From Psychrobacter sp. APC 3426 (lineage in GTDB: Bacteria; Pseudomonadota; Gammaproteobacteria; Pseudomonadales; Moraxellaceae): a stretch of 57,964 nt of DNA. The number at the start of each line of letters is the position of its first letter. Position 1 is the stretch's first letter. The position numbers were made by a program, and so were the translations under genes. The DNA is taken from positions 1-57,964 of the forward strand of contig NZ_JASDCF010000020.1 in the NCBI RefSeq assembly GCF_030408035.1, in the 5' to 3' direction. Below are positions 55,308 to 57,964 of this stretch, piece after piece. Under the pieces are notes generated by a model, which did no database searches, had not been told where the DNA came from, and was given only the letters and a program-made list of their open reading frames with translations.

Positions 55308-56109
55308 GGTGGTGTTCTAAAAAGTATGCTGGCATCAGACGTAACCATAATTGACATAAAAGAACACCAGATCGAATACTTTAAAGTGATTATCAAGCTT
55401 TTTTGAGAAGCAACAAGTCTTTCTAATCGCCCGACGCAATCGGTGTCTAAGACGGCAGTTATTGCCTTCAATGCCTACCGTATGCTGTTTGCCAATTCGT
55501 TTGTTATCACTTTTAAAGGCGGTTATAAAACTGTCCCAGTTGTCCATGCTAATCGAGCCATAGCTGACTGTAAGCTGCTTTAAACGTGCTCTTAACTTCT
55601 TAGCCGTTTTTAGGTCACGTTTGCCCCAGACATAAGCGACAATCTCATTAGTAGCACGGTCATAAGCGTAGATGAGCCAGACTTTACGCTTCTTGCGATA
55701 CACGTAAGTCCAGAACTCATCAACCTCTAAGCGTTCATAATATCGCTTCTTAGGCGCGATCTTATAAACAGATGAGCCTATGGTGCCAAGTACTTTACCA
55801 ATGCTAACCTTGGCTATAACGGCTATGTCTCTAACACCACAACCTCGGACAGTCATCAGTCGTATGAGATCTTCTATTCTAGAGTGACAGCCGTTATAGG
55901 TTACCGCATGATCGCCAATAAATTGACGTTTGCAGTCCTTACATTGGTAGTTCTGCTTGCCATAGCTTTTTATGCCATTTTTCTTTAGACTAAGACTGTG
56001 ACAGTCGGGGCAATTGATCTGTATTTGTGTCTTCATAACCTCAAATATATCATCTTGCTTCGGCTGTCACCCTCCTTTATTCCCTCAGCATACTTTTTAG
56101 AACACCACC
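55308..56109 (-). mobile_element. IS1-family element with 8-bp target duplication
   Basis: 802 bp with perfect 24-bp terminal inverted repeats (GGTGGTGTTCTAAAAAGTATGCTG and its complement). The flanks are a direct AAATCATT duplication (55300-55307 and 56110-56117), proof of transposition. It lies in the loop of the cobB/add-type terminator. The single intact transposase frame and clean duplication point to a recent insertion. Confidence 0.95.
55335..56036 (-). CDS. IS1-family transposase, single ORF
   Basis: The 233-residue transposase has an N-terminal zinc ribbon (CPDC…CKDC, about 9-36), a helix-turn-helix region (VRDIAVIAKVSIGKVLGTI) and a catalytic domain with Asp in LEVDEFWTYV, Asp in SMDNWDSF and Glu in GIEGNNCRLRHRLRR. 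Classical IS1 makes this protein by frameshift from insA and insB; here it is one uninterrupted frame, as in some IS1 subgroups. Confidence 0.93.
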   Translation of the reverse strand: MKTQIQINCPDCHSLSLKKNGIKSYGKQNYQCKDCKRQFIGDHAVTYNGCHSRIEDLIRLMTVRGCGVRDIAVIAKVSIGKVLGTIGSSVYKIAPKKRYYERLEVDEFWTYVYRKKRKVWLIYAYDRATNEIVAYVWGKRDLKTAKKLRARLKQLTVSYGSISMDNWDSFITAFKSDNKRIGKQHTVGIEGNNCRLRHRLRRAIRKTCCFSKKLDNHFKVFDLVFFYVNYGYV

Positions 56110-56115
56110 AAATCA

Positions 56116-56132
56116 TTAAGCCGTTTCTCTGC
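56116..56132. terminator. Right half of a terminator split by IS1
   Basis: TTAAGCCGTTTCTCTGC, the partner of the arm at 55274-55290. On the minus strand it directly follows the deaminase gene, so loss of pairing may let transcripts run into the IS. Confidence 0.75.
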
Positions 56133-56148
56133 AGATATTCAACCAATG

Positions 56149-57147
56149 TTATTGCACGACAAGATCAACCTTGGCTAAGTACGCTTCTTTTAACTCATCC
56201 TCTATAAAAGAAGATTTAAAAGAATTCTTTACCAAAGTAATGATATCGTCTTCTGTTAGCGGAAGGTTTTCTATCAGATTGATAAAGTTTTGATTGATAT
56301 AACCTTTAAAATACGCGGGATCATCAGAGTTTACGCTGACGTTTAGACCATAATCTAACAGCTCTTTAATATTATGCTCTTTATAGTCTGCAAAGACTTT
56401 GAGCTCGATGTTTGAGTTGGGGCAAACTGTCAGCGGTATTTTCTCATCTTTTAACCGCTGCATAAGCGCCGCACTTTTTATAGATTGCACCCCATGGTCG
56501 ATTCGATTGATATCTAATAAGTCCAATGCTTCATAAATATACGAAAAATCAGCCTCTTCTCCAGCATGGGCTACCAATTTGAAGCCTGCTTCTTTTGCCT
56601 TTTTAAAGACGTCTTTAAACTTAGAAGGCGGATTGCCGAGCTCCGAAGAATCAAGACCAACGCCGACGATATCCTCTTTAAATGCCATCGCTTCTTCTAA
56701 AGTCGCAAAAGCTTCTTGTTGAGATAAGTGACGTAAAAAACACATAATGATACAAGAGGTGATGCCGTACTTTTCTTTAGCATCAGCGAGGGCCTCTTTA
56801 ATGCCAGTAATCACTGTTTCAAAAGCAACCCCTCTCGCTGTATGCGTTTGCGGATCAAAAAATATCTCCGTATGAATAACATTATCTTCAACACACTTAA
56901 GAATGTATTCCCACGTTAAGTCGTAAAAATCATCTTTAGTAATCAGAACATTGGCGCCTGCATAGTAGATATCCAAAAAGGTTTGCAAATTGGTAAAGTT
57001 ATAGGCACGGCGTACGTCTTCGACGTCTTTATAAGGTATCTCTATATTATTCTTTTTTGCCAATCTAAACATCAGCTCAGGCTCTAAAGAGCCTTCGATA
57101 TGCAAATGCAGCTCTGCTTTTGGCAATTTCTTTATTAACTCGATCAT
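56149..57147 (-). CDS. Adenine deaminase (adenosine-deaminase superfamily)
   Basis: The 332-residue metal-dependent deaminase begins MIELIKKLPKAELHLHIEGS, with zinc His14 and His16, then GLDSSELGNPPSKF, KLVAHAGEE and the NSDDPAYF zinc Asp. GLDSSE-x-G-x-PPSKF and the overall length follow the characterised bacterial adenine deaminases of this superfamily (such as the Pseudomonas aeruginosa enzyme) rather than classic adenosine deaminase. It would turn adenine into hypoxanthine for purine salvage. I chose the ATG at 57147 by homology; a longer frame to 57189 adds 14 residues. Confidence 0.85.
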   Translation of the reverse strand: MIELIKKLPKAELHLHIEGSLEPELMFRLAKKNNIEIPYKDVEDVRRAYNFTNLQTFLDIYYAGANVLITKDDFYDLTWEYILKCVEDNVIHTEIFFDPQTHTARGVAFETVITGIKEALADAKEKYGITSCIIMCFLRHLSQQEAFATLEEAMAFKEDIVGVGLDSSELGNPPSKFKDVFKKAKEAGFKLVAHAGEEADFSYIYEALDLLDINRIDHGVQSIKSAALMQRLKDEKIPLTVCPNSNIELKVFADYKEHNIKELLDYGLNVSVNSDDPAYFKGYINQNFINLIENLPLTEDDIITLVKNSFKSSFIEDELKEAYLAKVDLVVQ

Positions 57148-57297
57148 AGTGTTCCAGCCTTGGCATTTATAAGGGTTTGCGGCAGACAAACCCCATTTTG
57201 GAGGTATTAGTATTGTCTATGCTCAAAGATATATTATATTAGAACGAAAGCTAAGACCCTACAACTTAAAATGACAGTGATTGAGAGTGGCAAAAGA

Positions 57298-57822
57298 CTA
57301 TTTTAGAAACACCACCGTATCAGAAAGTTCATTACCTGCTGGGTCATGTTCAAGATGGTAATATTGACGCAACACTTGTCCTACCTCATCCAACAACTCA
57401 GCGAGACTGTCTTCTGTTTTTTTATTGGCAATGCCTGAAAGGGCTTTTTCGCACATCGCATGCCAAACGGTGGGGCTGACATGAGCACTAATACCACGGT
57501 CGGCAACTATCTCTAGCTTATGCTCACAAACATTGACATAAACCAAGACACCGGTATTTTCTTCAGTGTCCCAGACTCGATACTGACTAAATAAATCAAT
57601 CGCCCGCTCGCGGCAGTCAACATAATAGGCCTGCTGAATGGGCAGATGGTTTTCGACAATTAAGAACACCTCACCACGATGCCCGCGTTCAGCACTTGTC
57701 ACTTTATCGGTCAGGCGCGCCCTAGCTTCGGCAGTCAGCCATTTACTATGTAATAAAGGAACGAACAAAACTTGACGCCACCAGCGGGCAAAGCTGGGAT
57801 TTGAAGTGTTGTTTTCTGCCAT
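57298..57822 (-). CDS. TPM domain protein
   Basis: The 174-residue protein has the TPM (TLP18.3/Psb32/MOLO-1) fold pattern: VTSAERGHRGEVFLIVENHLP, RAIDLFSQYRVWDTEENTGVLVYVNVCEHKLEIVADRGI and a helical tail. The short form without signal peptide or transmembrane segment is common next to a second, secreted TPM gene, which would lie beyond the window edge. AGGA lies 7 bases before the ATG. The function of this cytoplasmic form is unknown. Confidence 0.8.
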   Translation of the reverse strand: MAENNTSNPSFARWWRQVLFVPLLHSKWLTAEARARLTDKVTSAERGHRGEVFLIVENHLPIQQAYYVDCRERAIDLFSQYRVWDTEENTGVLVYVNVCEHKLEIVADRGISAHVSPTVWHAMCEKALSGIANKKTEDSLAELLDEVGQVLRQYYHLEHDPAGNELSDTVVFLK

Positions 57823-57964
57823 TATATTATTTCCTCAAGTACGTCATTATTGACAGTCATTTAGTGTTCGCAGTCATGCAAGGTTAGTATGGTTGCTTAA
57901 TTTAGCAAGCATCAGTTTATTCATATGAAGTTACTGATAGCGAACAACCATCTAATCAGTGTTT

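Overview
The window is a piece of a gammaproteobacterial chromosome from the Moraxellaceae. Protein content, gene order and moderate-to-low GC best fit Psychrobacter; this assignment comes from recognising protein families, not from a database search. Almost all of it is core chromosome, with insertion sequences at the left edge and between about 49.4 and 56.1 kb.

Layout. 1-310: the 3' end of an IS5-family element, a short palindrome with IS1-like ends, and a MITE-like repeat. 464-5106 (minus strand): a BON-LysM protein (Kbp/YgaU type), then a fatty-acid block read yceD-rpmF-fabD-fabG-acpP. 5344-6934 (plus): the EF-P hydroxylase epmC and a YciO-type Sua5 homologue. 7014-21172 (minus): the complete S10, spc and alpha ribosomal-protein clusters from rpsJ to rplQ, including secY, rpoA and the small genes rpmD and rpmJ. 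21570-26904 (minus): the cell-shape cluster mreB-mreC-mreD-maf-rng. 27532-30942 (plus): gatCAB, followed by tRNA-Pro(GGG). 31209-34799: a YdhR-type protein, two nuclease-fold-like proteins (DUF1853, DUF2726) and a LysM+SPOR envelope protein. The last sits where dedD is found in the conserved order trpF-trpB-trpA-accD-folC-dedD, which runs to 40894 (minus). 41089-49226: a photolyase with an in-frame 9-bp microsatellite, a DUF4230 protein, proS, queF and a YadGH-type ABC exporter.

49.4-56.1 kb is the accessory zone. An IS200/IS605 element with tnpA and tnpB (E1) and a related tnpB-only element (E2) lie about 1.5 kb apart, with a c-type cytochrome gene and tRNA-Arg(CCG) between them. Further right, a single-ORF IS1-family element with an 8-bp target duplication has split the terminator hairpin between a sirtuin gene and an adenine-deaminase-type gene. 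A TPM-domain protein closes the window.

Regulatory structure is readable in several places: consensus-like promoters for the S10 and spc clusters, a terminator-like hairpin inside the spc operon (rpsH-rplF), a perfect 10-bp-arm palindrome overlapping a putative accD promoter, and a hairpin plus strong Shine-Dalgarno plus 10-codon ORF just upstream of the cytochrome gene. I saw no CRISPR array, prophage or rRNA operon. The most novel-looking items are the accD palindrome, the cytochrome leader, the two related TnpB elements sharing a TTTAAC flank, and the spc-internal attenuator-like hairpin.
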